Source: Streptomyces tagetis
GTDB lineage: Bacteria; Actinomycetota; Actinomycetes; Streptomycetales; Streptomycetaceae
DNA: 64,000 bases
Direction of reading: 5' to 3'
NCBI RefSeq assembly: GCF_018069565.1
Contig: NZ_JAGPNL010000008.1
Span: forward strand, 246,420-310,419
The position numbers were made by a program, and so were the translations under genes. The notes under the pieces were generated by a model, which saw only the letters and a program-made list of their open reading frames with translations, did no database searches and was not told where the DNA came from. Positions within the stretch are counted from its first letter, which is position 1; each line of letters starts with the position of its first letter. This document shows positions 26,906-36,059 of the stretch, piece after piece.

Positions 26906-27736
26906 TCAGACGGGCGGCCAGGGGATGGCGGGCCACTCCCCGCCCGGTCCGGGGTGCCGGCCGGAGGCGAGCAGGGCGGCGACCCGCGCGCGCGTGGCGT
27001 CCAGTTCGGCCGGGGTGATCAGCTCCCCGAGCCGGTCCGCCAGGGGCGTGCCGTCGCCGAGCGCCTCCCGGAGGGTGTCCAGCACCGCGAGGGCCTCCCC
27101 GGTGAGCGGGTCCCCGGCCCAGCCCCACAGCAGGGTGCGCAGCTTGTCCTCGGCGTGGAAGGTGACCCCGTGGTCGATGCCGTAGAGCCGCCCCCGACCG
27201 GCGGGCAGCAGGTGGCCGCCCTTGCGGTCGGCGTTGTTGACCACGGCGTCCAGGACGGCGAGCCGGCGCAGGCGTTCGTCGTCGGCGTGCACCAGCAGCG
27301 CGGGGCGTCCCTCCTCGGTCTCGGCGAAGGCGACCGCCTTCCAGCCGGGGGCGGGCTCCTCCTCCTCGACCAGGGCGAGCAGCTCGGTGCCGGGCACCGC
27401 CTCGATCCAGAGCTGGCACATGCCCTCGCCGTAGGGGCCGTCACGGAGCACGGTGGGCGGCACCAGACCCCAGCCGGTCGCCTCGGAGACCTCGTAGGCG
27501 GCGACCTCCCGCCGGGCGAGGGTGCCGTCGGGGAAGTCCCACAGGGGCCGCTCCCCGGCGACGGGCTTGTACACGCACGCCGCCTCGCGGCCGTCCCGGG
27601 AGACGGTGCAGTAGAGCGCCGCGTTGGAGGCGCCGCGGATGCGTCCGCGCACGGTCAGCTCGCCCTGGGCGAGGAGCCGTACGGTCGCCGCGTCGTGGGT
27701 CACGCTCCGCGGCGGTATCCGTTCTGGCGCGGACAT
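26906..27736 (-). CDS. SCO1664-family kinase-like protein
   Basis: This 276-residue protein belongs to an uncharacterised actinobacterial family related in fold to PI3/PI4-type and HipA-like kinases. Visible motifs are CVYKPVAGERPLWDFPDG (nucleotide-binding lysine, about 54-71), VVNNADRKGGHLL (catalytic-loop-like N-x-D, about 185-197) and YGIDHGVTFH (metal-binding DHG in place of DFG). A phosphotransferase activity is inferred; the substrate is unknown. The ATG at 27736 follows GGAAGGA. It overlaps the upstream DUF3090 gene by 37 bp, so translation is coupled, and lies 111 bp ahead of mshC. Confidence 0.75.
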   Translation of the reverse strand: MSAPERIPPRSVTHDAATVRLLAQGELTVRGRIRGASNAALYCTVSRDGREAACVYKPVAGERPLWDFPDGTLARREVAAYEVSEATGWGLVPPTVLRDGPYGEGMCQLWIEAVPGTELLALVEEEEPAPGWKAVAFAETEEGRPALLVHADDERLRRLAVLDAVVNNADRKGGHLLPAGRGRLYGIDHGVTFHAEDKLRTLLWGWAGDPLTGEALAVLDTLREALGDGTPLADRLGELITPAELDATRARVAALLASGRHPGPGGEWPAIPWPPV

Positions 27737-28290
27737 ACGTGTCCTTCCGGGTCGAGCGGGAGGCTGCACAGCGGACACGGTGGCCGCCCGGCGTTGACGA
27801 CGTCGAGGGCGCGTTTGGCGAAGGCCCTGGCCTGCGCGCCGGTGAGGCGGACCCGGAGCATCGGGGGGCCGTTCTCCTCGTCCTGGAGCATCCGCTCCTC
27901 GGCCTCCGCCAGGTCCTCCTCGGACTCGGCGTCCAGCTCCACCAGGGCCTGCGCCTCGACGATCATGCGTTCGTCCTCGCCGTCCCAGGCGAGCGCCATG
28001 GTGCCGACGCGGAACTCCTCCTCGATGGGGGTGTCCAGCGGCGCCGTGTCGGCGTTCTCGGTGGGTGCCATGGCGGGGACGGCGGTGCTGCCGCCGCTGC
28101 GCCGGACGACCTCGTCGAGGAGTTCGTCCATGCGCTCGGCGAGCGCGGCGACCTGCGTCTTCTCCAGGGCCACGCTGGTCACCCGGGAGCCGGCGATGGC
28201 CTGGAGGAAGAACGTACGGCGTCCGGGCAGCCCGACCGTGCCGGCCACGAAACGTTCCGGTTGGTCGTAGAGGAACACCTGACGGGACAC
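27700..28290 (-). CDS. DUF3090-family protein with C-terminal zinc motif
   Basis: This 196-residue protein belongs to an actinobacterial family of unknown function always found near the kinase-like gene and mshC. It has an N-terminal beta-rich region (VFLYDQPERFVAGTVG), an acidic middle, and a C-terminal short zinc-ribbon-like motif CPLCSLPLDPEGHVC. The GTG at 28290 has GGAGA; longer in-frame starts lack a site. It overlaps the next gene by 37 bp. A partnership with the kinase-like protein is likely from the overlap. Confidence 0.8.
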   Translation of the reverse strand: MSRQVFLYDQPERFVAGTVGLPGRRTFFLQAIAGSRVTSVALEKTQVAALAERMDELLDEVVRRSGGSTAVPAMAPTENADTAPLDTPIEEEFRVGTMALAWDGEDERMIVEAQALVELDAESEEDLAEAEERMLQDEENGPPMLRVRLTGAQARAFAKRALDVVNAGRPPCPLCSLPLDPEGHVCPRQNGYRRGA

Positions 28291-28387
28291 GTCCTGTCTC
28301 CATGGAAGTCGGAAGGGATGTCGGGAGGGATGCGGAAGGGCGACGACGGGCACTGCTGCGACCGCTTCACCCTACTGCGGCCGACGA

Positions 28388-29074
28388 TCACGGTGCGCCC
28401 GCACCGCCACCGACCGGGGCCTCCGCGGCGGGCGGCTCCTCGCGCGGCACCAGGGAGGCGAAGTCGCCGGTGTCGCCGAGGCGCACCAGGAAGGGCCGCA
28501 GCCGGGTGTAGCGGATCACGGTGACCGAGCAGGGTTCGACCGAGATCCGCTGGAAGAGGTCGAGATGGAGGCCGAGCGCCTCGGCGACCAGGGACTTGAT
28601 GATGTCGCCGTGGGAGCACATGAGGTAGACCGCGTCGGCGCCGTGGTCGCGCTCCACGCGCGCGTTCCACTCGCGCACCGCCTCGGCGGCGCGGGTCTGC
28701 ATGGCGCGCATCGACTCGCCGCCCGGGAAGGCCGCGGCGGAGGGGTGGGCCTGCACGACCTCCATCAGCGGCTCGTCCTTGAGGTCGGCGAGCTTGCGGC
28801 CGGACCAGTCGCCGTAGTGGCACTCCCCGATCCGTTCGTCGGTGTGCGCGCTCAGGCCGGGGTGGGCCTCCAGCAGCGGCCGGACGGTCTCCTGGCAGCG
28901 CTGGAGCGGGCTGACGACGATCTCGGAGAGCGGCAGGCCGGCGAGCCGGGCGGGCAGTGCGGCGGCCTGCGCGGCCCCGCGGTCGTCGAGGGCGACGCCG
29001 GGCGTCCAGCCGGCGAGCACTCCTTCGGTATTGGCGGTCGAACGTCCGTGCCTGACCAGGATCAGCGTGGGCAT
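28388..29074 (-). CDS. Histidine phosphatase (MSMEG_4193 family)
   Basis: This 228-residue phosphatase has the catalytic LVRHGRST (His about 9) at the very N-terminus, the Arg in SPLQRCQET, the acid in GECHYGDWSG and the second His in MCSHGDIIKS. The family is annotated as a putative phosphomutase, but the motifs fit a phosphatase. The ATG at 29074 has no ribosome site; a TACCCT hexamer 6 nt upstream suggests leaderless translation. It heads the minus-strand cluster ending in mshC, which makes a role in inositol-phosphate chemistry attractive but unproven. Confidence 0.85.
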   Translation of the reverse strand: MPTLILVRHGRSTANTEGVLAGWTPGVALDDRGAAQAAALPARLAGLPLSEIVVSPLQRCQETVRPLLEAHPGLSAHTDERIGECHYGDWSGRKLADLKDEPLMEVVQAHPSAAAFPGGESMRAMQTRAAEAVREWNARVERDHGADAVYLMCSHGDIIKSLVAEALGLHLDLFQRISVEPCSVTVIRYTRLRPFLVRLGDTGDFASLVPREEPPAAEAPVGGGAGAP

Positions 29075-29135
29075 GCGGCCAGGGTAGGCCCCGGACGCCG
29101 TGCGAACGCACCGGGCCGAGGGGAGAATGCGTTCG

Positions 29136-30131
29136 ATGATCGTCGACTGTGCCATCTACCGCGACGGGCGCCGGGCGGAGGGGGGCGAGGACCTCTCCGC
29201 GGCGCTCGCCGAGGCCCGTGAGGCGGGCGGCTTCGTGTGGATCGGGCTGCACGAGCCGACCGAGCAGGAGTTCGACCTGGTCAGCCGCGAGTTCGGGCTG
29301 CACCCACTGGCCGTGGAGGACGCCCTCAAGGCGCACCAGCGGCCGAAGCTGGAGGTGTACAAGGACTCGCTCTTCGCCGTCCTGAAGCCGGTCGTCTACG
29401 AGGCGCGGAGCGACTCCGTCTCCACCGGCGAGCTGATGATCTTCCTCGGGGACGCGTTCGCGGTCGTGGTCCGGCACGGCGAGGGCTCCCCGCTCGCGGC
29501 GGTGCGCCGGCGCCTGGAGCACGAGCCGGAACTCCTCGCCAAGGGCCCCACGTCGGTGCTGTACGCGATCGCCGACGCCACCGTCGACCAGTACCTGGAG
29601 GTCGCCGTCGAGCTCCAGAACGACCTGGAGGAGCTGGAGGCGGAGGTCTTCTCGCCGGACGGCGGCGGCACGCGGAACACCGCGTCGCGGATCTACGACT
29701 TCAAGCGGCAGGTGCTGGAGTTCCGCCGGGCGACGGTGCCGCTCGCGCCCCCGCTCGCCAGGCTGGCGGGCACCGGGACCTTCGGCGCGGTGGTGCCCTT
29801 CGTCGACGAGCGGGCGCGGCCGTTCTTCCGGGACGTCAACGACCACCTGCTGCGCGTGAACGAGTCGGTGGAGGGCCTGGACCGGCTGGTCTCCGACATC
29901 CTGTCGGCACACCTGGCGCAGATGAGCGTCCGGCAGAACGACGACATGCGGAAGATCTCCGCGTGGGCGGCGATGGCGGCGGTCCCCACGATGATCGCCG
30001 GGATCTACGGCATGAACTTCGCGCACATGCCGGAGCTGGGCTGGGAGTGGTCGTACCCGGTGGTGATCGTGGTGATGGCGGGGCTGGAGCTGCTGCTGTA
30101 CCGGCTGTTCAAGCACCGGGGGTGGCTGTAG
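29136..30131 (+). CDS. corA: CorA-type magnesium/cobalt transporter
   Basis: This pentameric channel imports Mg2+ and other divalent cations. The 331 residues comprise a cytosolic alpha/beta and long-helix domain, then two membrane segments at the C-terminus. The selectivity motif GMN occurs in IYGMNF and is followed by the second helix and a basic tail. The ATG at 29136 is preferred because GGGGAG lies about 10 nt upstream; an in-frame ATG at 29127 is too close to that site. It is divergent from the histidine phosphatase. Confidence 0.9.
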   Translation: MIVDCAIYRDGRRAEGGEDLSAALAEAREAGGFVWIGLHEPTEQEFDLVSREFGLHPLAVEDALKAHQRPKLEVYKDSLFAVLKPVVYEARSDSVSTGELMIFLGDAFAVVVRHGEGSPLAAVRRRLEHEPELLAKGPTSVLYAIADATVDQYLEVAVELQNDLEELEAEVFSPDGGGTRNTASRIYDFKRQVLEFRRATVPLAPPLARLAGTGTFGAVVPFVDERARPFFRDVNDHLLRVNESVEGLDRLVSDILSAHLAQMSVRQNDDMRKISAWAAMAAVPTMIAGIYGMNFAHMPELGWEWSYPVVIVVMAGLELLLYRLFKHRGWL

Positions 30132-30162
30132 CGCCGCGGGGCGCGTGTCGGGTGCGGCGGCG

Positions 30163-30951
30163 TCAGACGGTTTCCGGGGCCGGTACGGCCGGGCCGCCGA
30201 GGGCGTCGCGCAGCTCGGGCGGGCGCAGCGTGACCAGGCGGCGCCAGCCGCCGAGCCGCTCGTAGAGGTACATCGCGTGGATGCCCGCCGCGAGCAGCGC
30301 CGAGCGCGCCCGCGACCAGCCCAGCACGCGGCCCATGTGGGCCATCACCGCGAGGCTCACGTCCCGGTAGACGCGGATCTCGGCGAGGGCGCACGCGCGC
30401 AGCGTCCGCTGGATGTACCGGCCGTGTCCGGCGGCGGCGAAGCGGAGCAGTTCCTCGTGGGCGTAGGCGAGGTGGTTGTCCTCGTCGGCGGCGATCATGC
30501 GTACGGCGCGTCCCACGTCCGGGTGATCCGCGAAGTGCTTGCGCAGCAGCGCCATCTGGCCTGCCGCGCGTTCCTCGGTGACCCGGCTGTGGGCGAGGTA
30601 GGTGATGACGTCCCGCACGGTCAGGGGGCGGTCGGCGCGGAGCTGGTCGTGCGCCAGGCCGATGCCGTGCCGCTCCAGGAGCATGGTGTAGTCGGTCTCC
30701 GGGGGGACCTCCACCGGCTCCAGACCGCGTTTCTTCAGCAGCGCGTGGAAGATGCGCCCGTGCTTGTCCTCGTCCGCCCCGTGCCGGGCGATCTTGGGGG
30801 CGAGGTCGCGCTGGCTCTCGGGCACCAGGGCCGCGATGCGCGCGTTCTCCCAGCCGCCCTGCGACTCCCCGCTGGCCGCGATGGAGCAGAAGAGACGGAA
30901 GGACTCGTCGTGGTCGAGGATCTCCTGGAACAGGCTCTTCGCCGAAAGCAT
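30163..30951 (-). CDS. Ferritin-like diiron protein
   Basis: This 262-residue all-helical protein has the paired motifs EDKHGRIFH (about 63-71) and EDNHLAYAHEE (about 159-169), plus ESQ and EER segments that can supply the remaining carboxylates of a diiron site in a four-helix bundle. It may be an oxidase, hydroxylase or iron-handling protein. The ATG at 30951 follows GAGGT by 7 nt. It converges on corA. The substrate is not predictable from sequence. Confidence 0.8.
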   Translation of the reverse strand: MLSAKSLFQEILDHDESFRLFCSIAASGESQGGWENARIAALVPESQRDLAPKIARHGADEDKHGRIFHALLKKRGLEPVEVPPETDYTMLLERHGIGLAHDQLRADRPLTVRDVITYLAHSRVTEERAAGQMALLRKHFADHPDVGRAVRMIAADEDNHLAYAHEELLRFAAAGHGRYIQRTLRACALAEIRVYRDVSLAVMAHMGRVLGWSRARSALLAAGIHAMYLYERLGGWRRLVTLRPPELRDALGGPAVPAPETV

Positions 30952-31134
30952 CGGTGGCACCTCTCTGCCTCTGCAAGGTCGTTCCGCAGGTCCGCAGAGA
31001 ACGAGTCAACTGCGAGGCGAGGGGCGGGGCAAACGCTCGGTGCGACGGCTCCGCCGAACGGCGGACACATGACCGGCGCAACAGGGGCGCGCGGACGCGT
31101 AACCCCGGGCGCGCGGGCGCGTTGTTCCCTGTGA

Positions 31135-31175
31135 CGGCCGTGGCGGGGAAGACCCCCGAGCCCCCACCACGGCCG
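31135..31175 (-). terminator. Hairpin after the LLM oxidoreductase gene
   Basis: CGGCCGTGG (31135-31143) pairs with CCACGGCCG (31167-31175), with an inner CGGGG/CCCCG pairing. It lies 45 bp past the stop of the gene at 31220. A short direct repeat GGTCCGTTGCTTCC occurs twice between them (31188-31217). The rest of the 268-bp gap shows nothing. Confidence 0.5.
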
Positions 31176-31219
31176 CGAAACTTCCCGGGTCCGTTGCTTC
31201 CCGGTCCGTTGCTTCCGCC

Positions 31220-32275
31220 CTAGGCCAGGCCGGCGCGCTCCAGGGCCTCGGTGCCGGCCCGGAGCGCGGCGATCCGCTCGTCCAGCGTGAAGCCCGCCGG
31301 GGCCAGGGTGAGGGTGGTGACCCCGGCGGCGGCGTAGGCCCGCATGCGGTCGGCGATCCGGTCGACCGAGCCCAGCAGCGTGGTGCGGTCGATCAGCTCG
31401 TGCGGCACGGCGGCGGCGGCGCCCTGCTTGTCGCCGGAGAGGTACTTGTCCTGGATCTCGGCGGCCTCCTTCTCGTACCCCATGCGGCCGGCGAGCCGGT
31501 TGTAGAAGTTCTGCTCGCGGCTGCCCATGCCGCCGACGTACAGCGCCGTGTAGGGGCGGAAGGTGTCGGCGAGCGCCGCCACGTCCTTGTCGTCGCCGAG
31601 GGCGAGGGGGAGGGTGGGGCAGACGTCGAAGCCGTCGAGGGTGCGGCCCGCCTTCTCGCGCCCGGCGCGCAGGTGCCGGATCGCCGTCTCCTCCAGGTGC
31701 TCGGCGGAGGGGAAGATCAGCAGGGCGCCGTCGGCGATCTCGCCGGTCTGCTCCAGGTTCTTCGGTCCGATCGCGGCGACGTAGAGCGGGATGTGCTCGC
31801 GCTGCGGGTGCACGGTGAGCTTGAGCGGCTTGCCCGGACCGCCGGGCAGCGGCAGCGTCCAGTGCGTCCCCTCGTAGGAGAGGCGCTCGCGGGTCATCGC
31901 CTTGCGCACGATCTCGACGTACTCCCGGGTGCGGGCCAGGGGCTTGTCGAACTTCACGCCGTACCAGCCCTCGGAGACCTGCGGGCCGGACACGCCGAGG
32001 CCGAGGCGGAAACGTCCCCCGGAGAGCGAGTCGAGCGTGGCGGCCGTCATCGCGGTCATCGCGGGCTGCCGGGCGGGGATCTGGAAGATCGCGGACCCGA
32101 CGTCGATGCGCTCGGTCTGGGCGGCGACCCAGCTCAGCACCGTGGCCGCGTCCGAGCCGTACGCCTCCGCGGCCCAGCAGACGGCGTAGCCCAGCCTGTC
32201 GGCCTCCTGGGCGACGGCCAGGTTGTCCGCGTCCATTCCGGCACCCCAGTAGCCGAGGTTGATCCCGAGCTGCAT
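31220..32275 (-). CDS. LLM-class F420-dependent oxidoreductase
   Basis: This 351-residue TIM-barrel enzyme belongs to the luciferase-like family that uses coenzyme F420 (or FMN) in actinobacteria. The N-terminus QLGINLGYWGAGMDADN and the internal LDSLSGGRFRLGLGVSGPQV are family signatures. The C-terminus binds the substrate and is typical of the F420-dependent branch. Its substrate is unknown. It is divergent from the aldo/keto reductase across 113 bp. Confidence 0.88.
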   Translation of the reverse strand: MQLGINLGYWGAGMDADNLAVAQEADRLGYAVCWAAEAYGSDAATVLSWVAAQTERIDVGSAIFQIPARQPAMTAMTAATLDSLSGGRFRLGLGVSGPQVSEGWYGVKFDKPLARTREYVEIVRKAMTRERLSYEGTHWTLPLPGGPGKPLKLTVHPQREHIPLYVAAIGPKNLEQTGEIADGALLIFPSAEHLEETAIRHLRAGREKAGRTLDGFDVCPTLPLALGDDKDVAALADTFRPYTALYVGGMGSREQNFYNRLAGRMGYEKEAAEIQDKYLSGDKQGAAAAVPHELIDRTTLLGSVDRIADRMRAYAAAGVTTLTLAPAGFTLDERIAALRAGTEALERAGLA

Positions 32276-32388
32276 GGCCGATTCCCCTTACTGATCAGTA
32301 ACGTCGCTGGTGCACCGACCTTAGCGCGCGCGACTCGGTTGTCCACAGGCCCCCACAGTGGAACCCGTGGCCAGTAATGTCGGCGTTC

Positions 32389-33375
32389 ATGGAGCACAGG
32401 CATCTCGGCCGCACCGGCCTGCGCGTGTCCCGCCTCGGGCTCGGCACCCTCACCTGGGGCCGGAGCACCGACGAGCACGCCGCCGCGGACCTCTTGAAGA
32501 CGTTCTGGGAGGCGGGCGGGACCCTCGTCGACACCGCGGACGTGTACGGCGACGGGGAAGCCGAATACCTGCTCGGCCGGCTCATGGAGGGCCTGGTGCC
32601 GCGCCGGGACCTGGTGATCTCGACCAAGGCGGGCAGCGTCCCGGACCCGGAGCGGCGCTTCGACGGCTCGCGCGGCCACCTGCTCTCCGCGCTGGACGCC
32701 TCGCTCGCCCGCCTCGGCACCGACCATGTCGACGTGTGGCACCTGCACGCCTACGACCCCCACACCCCGCTGGAGGAGACACTGAGCGTCCTCGACCTGG
32801 CGGTGAGCACCGGCCGGGCCCGCTATGCCGGCGTCTCCAACTACTGCGGCTGGCAGCTCGCCAAGGCCGGCACCTGGCAGCTCGCCGCACCGGGCTCACG
32901 GAACCCGCTCGCCAGCACCCAGATGGAGTACTCGCTGCTCCAGCGCGGCATCGAGCGCGAGGTGCTGCCCGCCGCCCTGGACCTCGGCATCGGGCTGCTG
33001 CCCTCCTCGCCGCTGGGCCGCGGGGTGCTCACCGGCAAGTACCGCAAGGACGCGACCCCGGCCGACTCGCGGGGCGCCTCGGACCAACTGGCCCCGTTCG
33101 TCGCCCCGTACCTCGACCAGACGGCCGGTCACATCGTGGACGCGGTGGCGACGGCGGCCGACGGGCTCGCGGTGACGCCCTTGCAGGTGGCGCTGGCGTG
33201 GGTGCGCGACCGGCCCGGCGTGGTCGCGCCGGTCCTCGGCGCGCGCACGGCACAGCAGCTCACGGCGGCGTTGTCAGTGGAGACCCTTAGTCTTCCTGAC
33301 GAGATCTGCCGGGCGCTCGACGATGTGTCGGCGCCGCTGCACCGCTATCCCGATCACGACTGGAGCACGCTGTGA
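32389..33375 (+). CDS. Aldo/keto reductase
   Basis: This 328-residue NADPH-dependent reductase has the catalytic tetrad in DTADVYGDGEAE (Asp, Tyr) with the Lys in ISTKAG and the His in VDVWHLHAYD. The C-terminus has the NADPH-binding GARTAQQL. The ATG at 32389 has no ribosome site, but a TAATGT hexamer lies 8 nt upstream, so the message is probably leaderless; an in-frame ATG at 32377 overlaps that hexamer. Its stop overlaps the GTG of the next gene (GTGA), indicating translational coupling. Confidence 0.9.
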   Translation: MEHRHLGRTGLRVSRLGLGTLTWGRSTDEHAAADLLKTFWEAGGTLVDTADVYGDGEAEYLLGRLMEGLVPRRDLVISTKAGSVPDPERRFDGSRGHLLSALDASLARLGTDHVDVWHLHAYDPHTPLEETLSVLDLAVSTGRARYAGVSNYCGWQLAKAGTWQLAAPGSRNPLASTQMEYSLLQRGIEREVLPAALDLGIGLLPSSPLGRGVLTGKYRKDATPADSRGASDQLAPFVAPYLDQTAGHIVDAVATAADGLAVTPLQVALAWVRDRPGVVAPVLGARTAQQLTAALSVETLSLPDEICRALDDVSAPLHRYPDHDWSTL

Positions 33376-35975
33376 GCACGGAGCCCGAACCCGGTCAGGA
33401 CGCCATGGAGACCGGGGACATGGGGAACGCCGTGGAGGCGGGGGACGCCGGGGACGCCGGGGGCCCGGGGGGCACGGGGAACGCCGGGGGCACCGGGGGC
33501 ACCGGGGGCACCGGGGGCACCGGTCAGGCTGCGGAGGCCGGGGAGTCCGCCCGCGGCGGGGCGGAGACACCGGGCGCCGGGGACGGGGAGGACGGCGCGG
33601 ACGAGGCGGGGGCGGACGGGACGGCCGGGACGCCGGAGGAGGAGGCCGGTAAGCCGGCGAGCGACGGAGAACCGGAGGGGGACAAGGAGCCGGACCGGGA
33701 CGGGGAGCCGGACCGGGAGGGGGAGCCCGAGCGGGACGGGGAGCCGGTGTCGGACGGCGCCGGTGCCGGGAAGTCCGAGGCCGAGGCGGAGCTGGCCGCG
33801 CAGCGGATCGAGCGGGAGCGCATCGAGCGGCGCAAGGCCGAGAAGCAGGCACCCGTCTCCAGCGGCACCAAGCTGAGCGGCACGGCCGCCGATCTGCTCG
33901 CCGCCGTACGGGCCGTGGAGAGCGGCGAGAAGCCACCGGCGACGGTCTTCGCCGACCCCGCGCCCGCCCCGCGCCGACCGGCCCCGGAGCCGGAGCGTCC
34001 GCCGCGCCCGATGCCGACGGGCCCGGCCGCCGAGCCCGCGGGCCCCGCGCCGGAGACCGTCCAGGCGGTGCGCGGCGTACTGGCCGAAGGCGGTGCGCCC
34101 GAGGCGCTGGCCCCGCGTGTCGCCGCGCTCCTCGGCGAGTCCGCGGACTCGTCGCTGCGCGCCGACCCCTGGCAGTTGCTCCGGGTCGCCGAGGTCCGGC
34201 CGCAGCAGGCCGACTCCTTCGCTCGGGCCCTGCTCGGTGCCGAGGCCGGGCCGGACGACGACCGCCGGGGGCGTGCGATCACCGTCTGGCTGCTGGAGCA
34301 GGCCGCGCTCGCCGGGCACACCGCCCTGGACCTGCCCCGGCTCATCGCCACGCTGGCCCAGCGCGGCGTCCCGGACCCCGACGCGGCCGTGCAAAGCGCC
34401 CTCGCGGAGGGCGAGGCGCTGGCCTTCCAGGACGCCCTGGAGGAGGAGCCCGGCGGGACGCGCGGAGCAGCCCGTACGTCAGGGGCGGTGGAGGAATCCG
34501 CGGCCGAGGGCGACGAGGAGGAGGCCGAGGAGCGGCCGGTCCGGGTGCTGATCGGCCTGGAGCGGTACGCGCTCGCGGAGGAGAGCCTCGCCGACGGACT
34601 GGCCCGGCTCGCCGCCTCGACCCCGCGCGACCACGGCGCGGGCGGGTCGGCGGACGCGGGAGGTGGCCCGGCGGACGGTGGGGACGGCTCGGCGGACGCG
34701 GGCGGGTCGGCCGACGCCGGGGGCGGTGCGGAGTGGGAGCGGTTCGCCGCTTCCGCCGAGGGGGCCGCCGCCGACCTGATCCGGGCCGTCGCGGGACACG
34801 CCCTGGTGGCGCACACCGGCGGGGAGGCCGCCCTCGCGGAACCGGCGGCCCTGCTGCGTGCCGCCCGCCGCCTGGGCCTGCGGGTCTGCGCCGCAGCGCC
34901 CGGTCCGCTGGGCCGGGACCGCTTCGCCGCCCTGGTGCACCGGCGGACCCCCGCAGCCCCCGACGCCCCTGCCGCCCCTGCCGCCCCTGCCGTCTCCGGC
35001 GCTCCGGCCCAGGAGGGCCCCGCCGTCGTGACGGTGGCCGGGCTGCTCGCCGGGACGGAGGGACCGGGGCGGGACGCGGAGGGCGCCCTCGCCCTCGACC
35101 TGCTCGTCGTGGTGGACGCCCCGCAACTGGACGTCGAGACCGGCGCGCTGCTGGTGGAGTCGCTGTCCGACGGGTCCCGGCTGGTGCTGGCCGGCGATCC
35201 GGGGGTGCTGGGGTCGGTGGGCCCCGGACGGGTCTTCGCCGATCTGCTCGCCGCCCGGATCTGCCCCCAGGTCGCCTCCCGCCGGCCCGATCCGGGCCCG
35301 CTCGGCGAGCTGGTCTCCGGTATCGGTGCCGGGGAGCTGGGCCGGCCGGAGGCCCCGGGCAAGGAGATCGTGATCGTGCCGGTGCGGGACGCGGGCGAGG
35401 CCGTGCACCGCACGGTGCAGATCGTCGCGGACTCGGTGCCGCGCGCCCTCGGCGTGGCCGCCGAGGAGACCCAGGTGATCACGCCGGGGCACGGGGGCGC
35501 CGCCGGCACCCGGGTGCTCAACGCCGCGCTGAAGGAACGGCTGAACCCGGGTCCCGGCCGGTTCGGCGGCTTCGACCCCGGTGACCGTATCGTCCACTCC
35601 CCCGCGCCGGGCCGCGCGGTGCCGGGCCGGGTGGTCAAGGGCGACGCCGCCGGGCTGCACCTGTCCTGCGCGGGCGAGACCGTGGTCGTACCGCAGGAGC
35701 GGGTGGAGCGGTCGGTGCGGCACGGCTGGGCGCTGACCGCGCATCAGGCGGTGGGCGGGCGGTGGCCCGCGGTGGTCGTGGTCCTGCCCGGCGACGCGGT
35801 GCAGACCCTCACCCGGCCCTGGGTGTACACCGCCTTCGGGCGGGCCGAGCGCCACCTCTCGGTGGTGCACGGCGTGGAGCAGGCGCTGCCCCGGGCGGTA
35901 GCGGAGGTGCCGGAGAAGCCGCGGACGACCCGGCTGCCGGTGCTCCTCGCGCCGCAGGCCCCGGAGAGCGGCTGA
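33372..35975 (+). CDS. RecD2-like protein lacking helicase catalytic motifs
   Basis: The layout of this 867-residue protein follows RecD2 helicases after a disordered, Gly/acid-rich N-terminal 190 residues. It has a helix-hairpin-helix-like region (DPWQLLRVAEVRPQQADSFA, about 273), then helicase remnants. Where Walker A should be it reads VAHTGGEAALAEP, with no GKT. Walker B reads LLVVVDAPQLD instead of DEAS. GSRLVLAGDPGVLGSVGPGR is the retained motif III. ALTAHQAVGGRWPAVVV and YTAFGRAERHL match the C-terminal motifs. It is therefore probably a structural or regulatory DNA-binding protein, not an ATPase. Its start overlaps the aldo/keto reductase stop. Confidence 0.75.
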   Translation: MSTEPEPGQDAMETGDMGNAVEAGDAGDAGGPGGTGNAGGTGGTGGTGGTGQAAEAGESARGGAETPGAGDGEDGADEAGADGTAGTPEEEAGKPASDGEPEGDKEPDRDGEPDREGEPERDGEPVSDGAGAGKSEAEAELAAQRIERERIERRKAEKQAPVSSGTKLSGTAADLLAAVRAVESGEKPPATVFADPAPAPRRPAPEPERPPRPMPTGPAAEPAGPAPETVQAVRGVLAEGGAPEALAPRVAALLGESADSSLRADPWQLLRVAEVRPQQADSFARALLGAEAGPDDDRRGRAITVWLLEQAALAGHTALDLPRLIATLAQRGVPDPDAAVQSALAEGEALAFQDALEEEPGGTRGAARTSGAVEESAAEGDEEEAEERPVRVLIGLERYALAEESLADGLARLAASTPRDHGAGGSADAGGGPADGGDGSADAGGSADAGGGAEWERFAASAEGAAADLIRAVAGHALVAHTGGEAALAEPAALLRAARRLGLRVCAAAPGPLGRDRFAALVHRRTPAAPDAPAAPAAPAVSGAPAQEGPAVVTVAGLLAGTEGPGRDAEGALALDLLVVVDAPQLDVETGALLVESLSDGSRLVLAGDPGVLGSVGPGRVFADLLAARICPQVASRRPDPGPLGELVSGIGAGELGRPEAPGKEIVIVPVRDAGEAVHRTVQIVADSVPRALGVAAEETQVITPGHGGAAGTRVLNAALKERLNPGPGRFGGFDPGDRIVHSPAPGRAVPGRVVKGDAAGLHLSCAGETVVVPQERVERSVRHGWALTAHQAVGGRWPAVVVVLPGDAVQTLTRPWVYTAFGRAERHLSVVHGVEQALPRAVAEVPEKPRTTRLPVLLAPQAPESG

Positions 35976-35979
35976 GAAA

Positions 35980-36026
35980 CACCGGTGGCGGTCGCGGAGG
36001 GACCTCCTCCACGACCGCCACCGGTG
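35980..36026. terminator. Convergent terminator after the RecD2-like gene
   Basis: A 15-bp stem (35980-35994 with 36012-36026) carries an inner GGAGG/CCTCC pairing. It sits immediately after the stop at 35975 and before the converging acidic-protein gene. Confidence 0.85.
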
Positions 36027-36059
36027 CGCGGCCCAAGCGGCGCAAGCGGCCCAGGCGGC

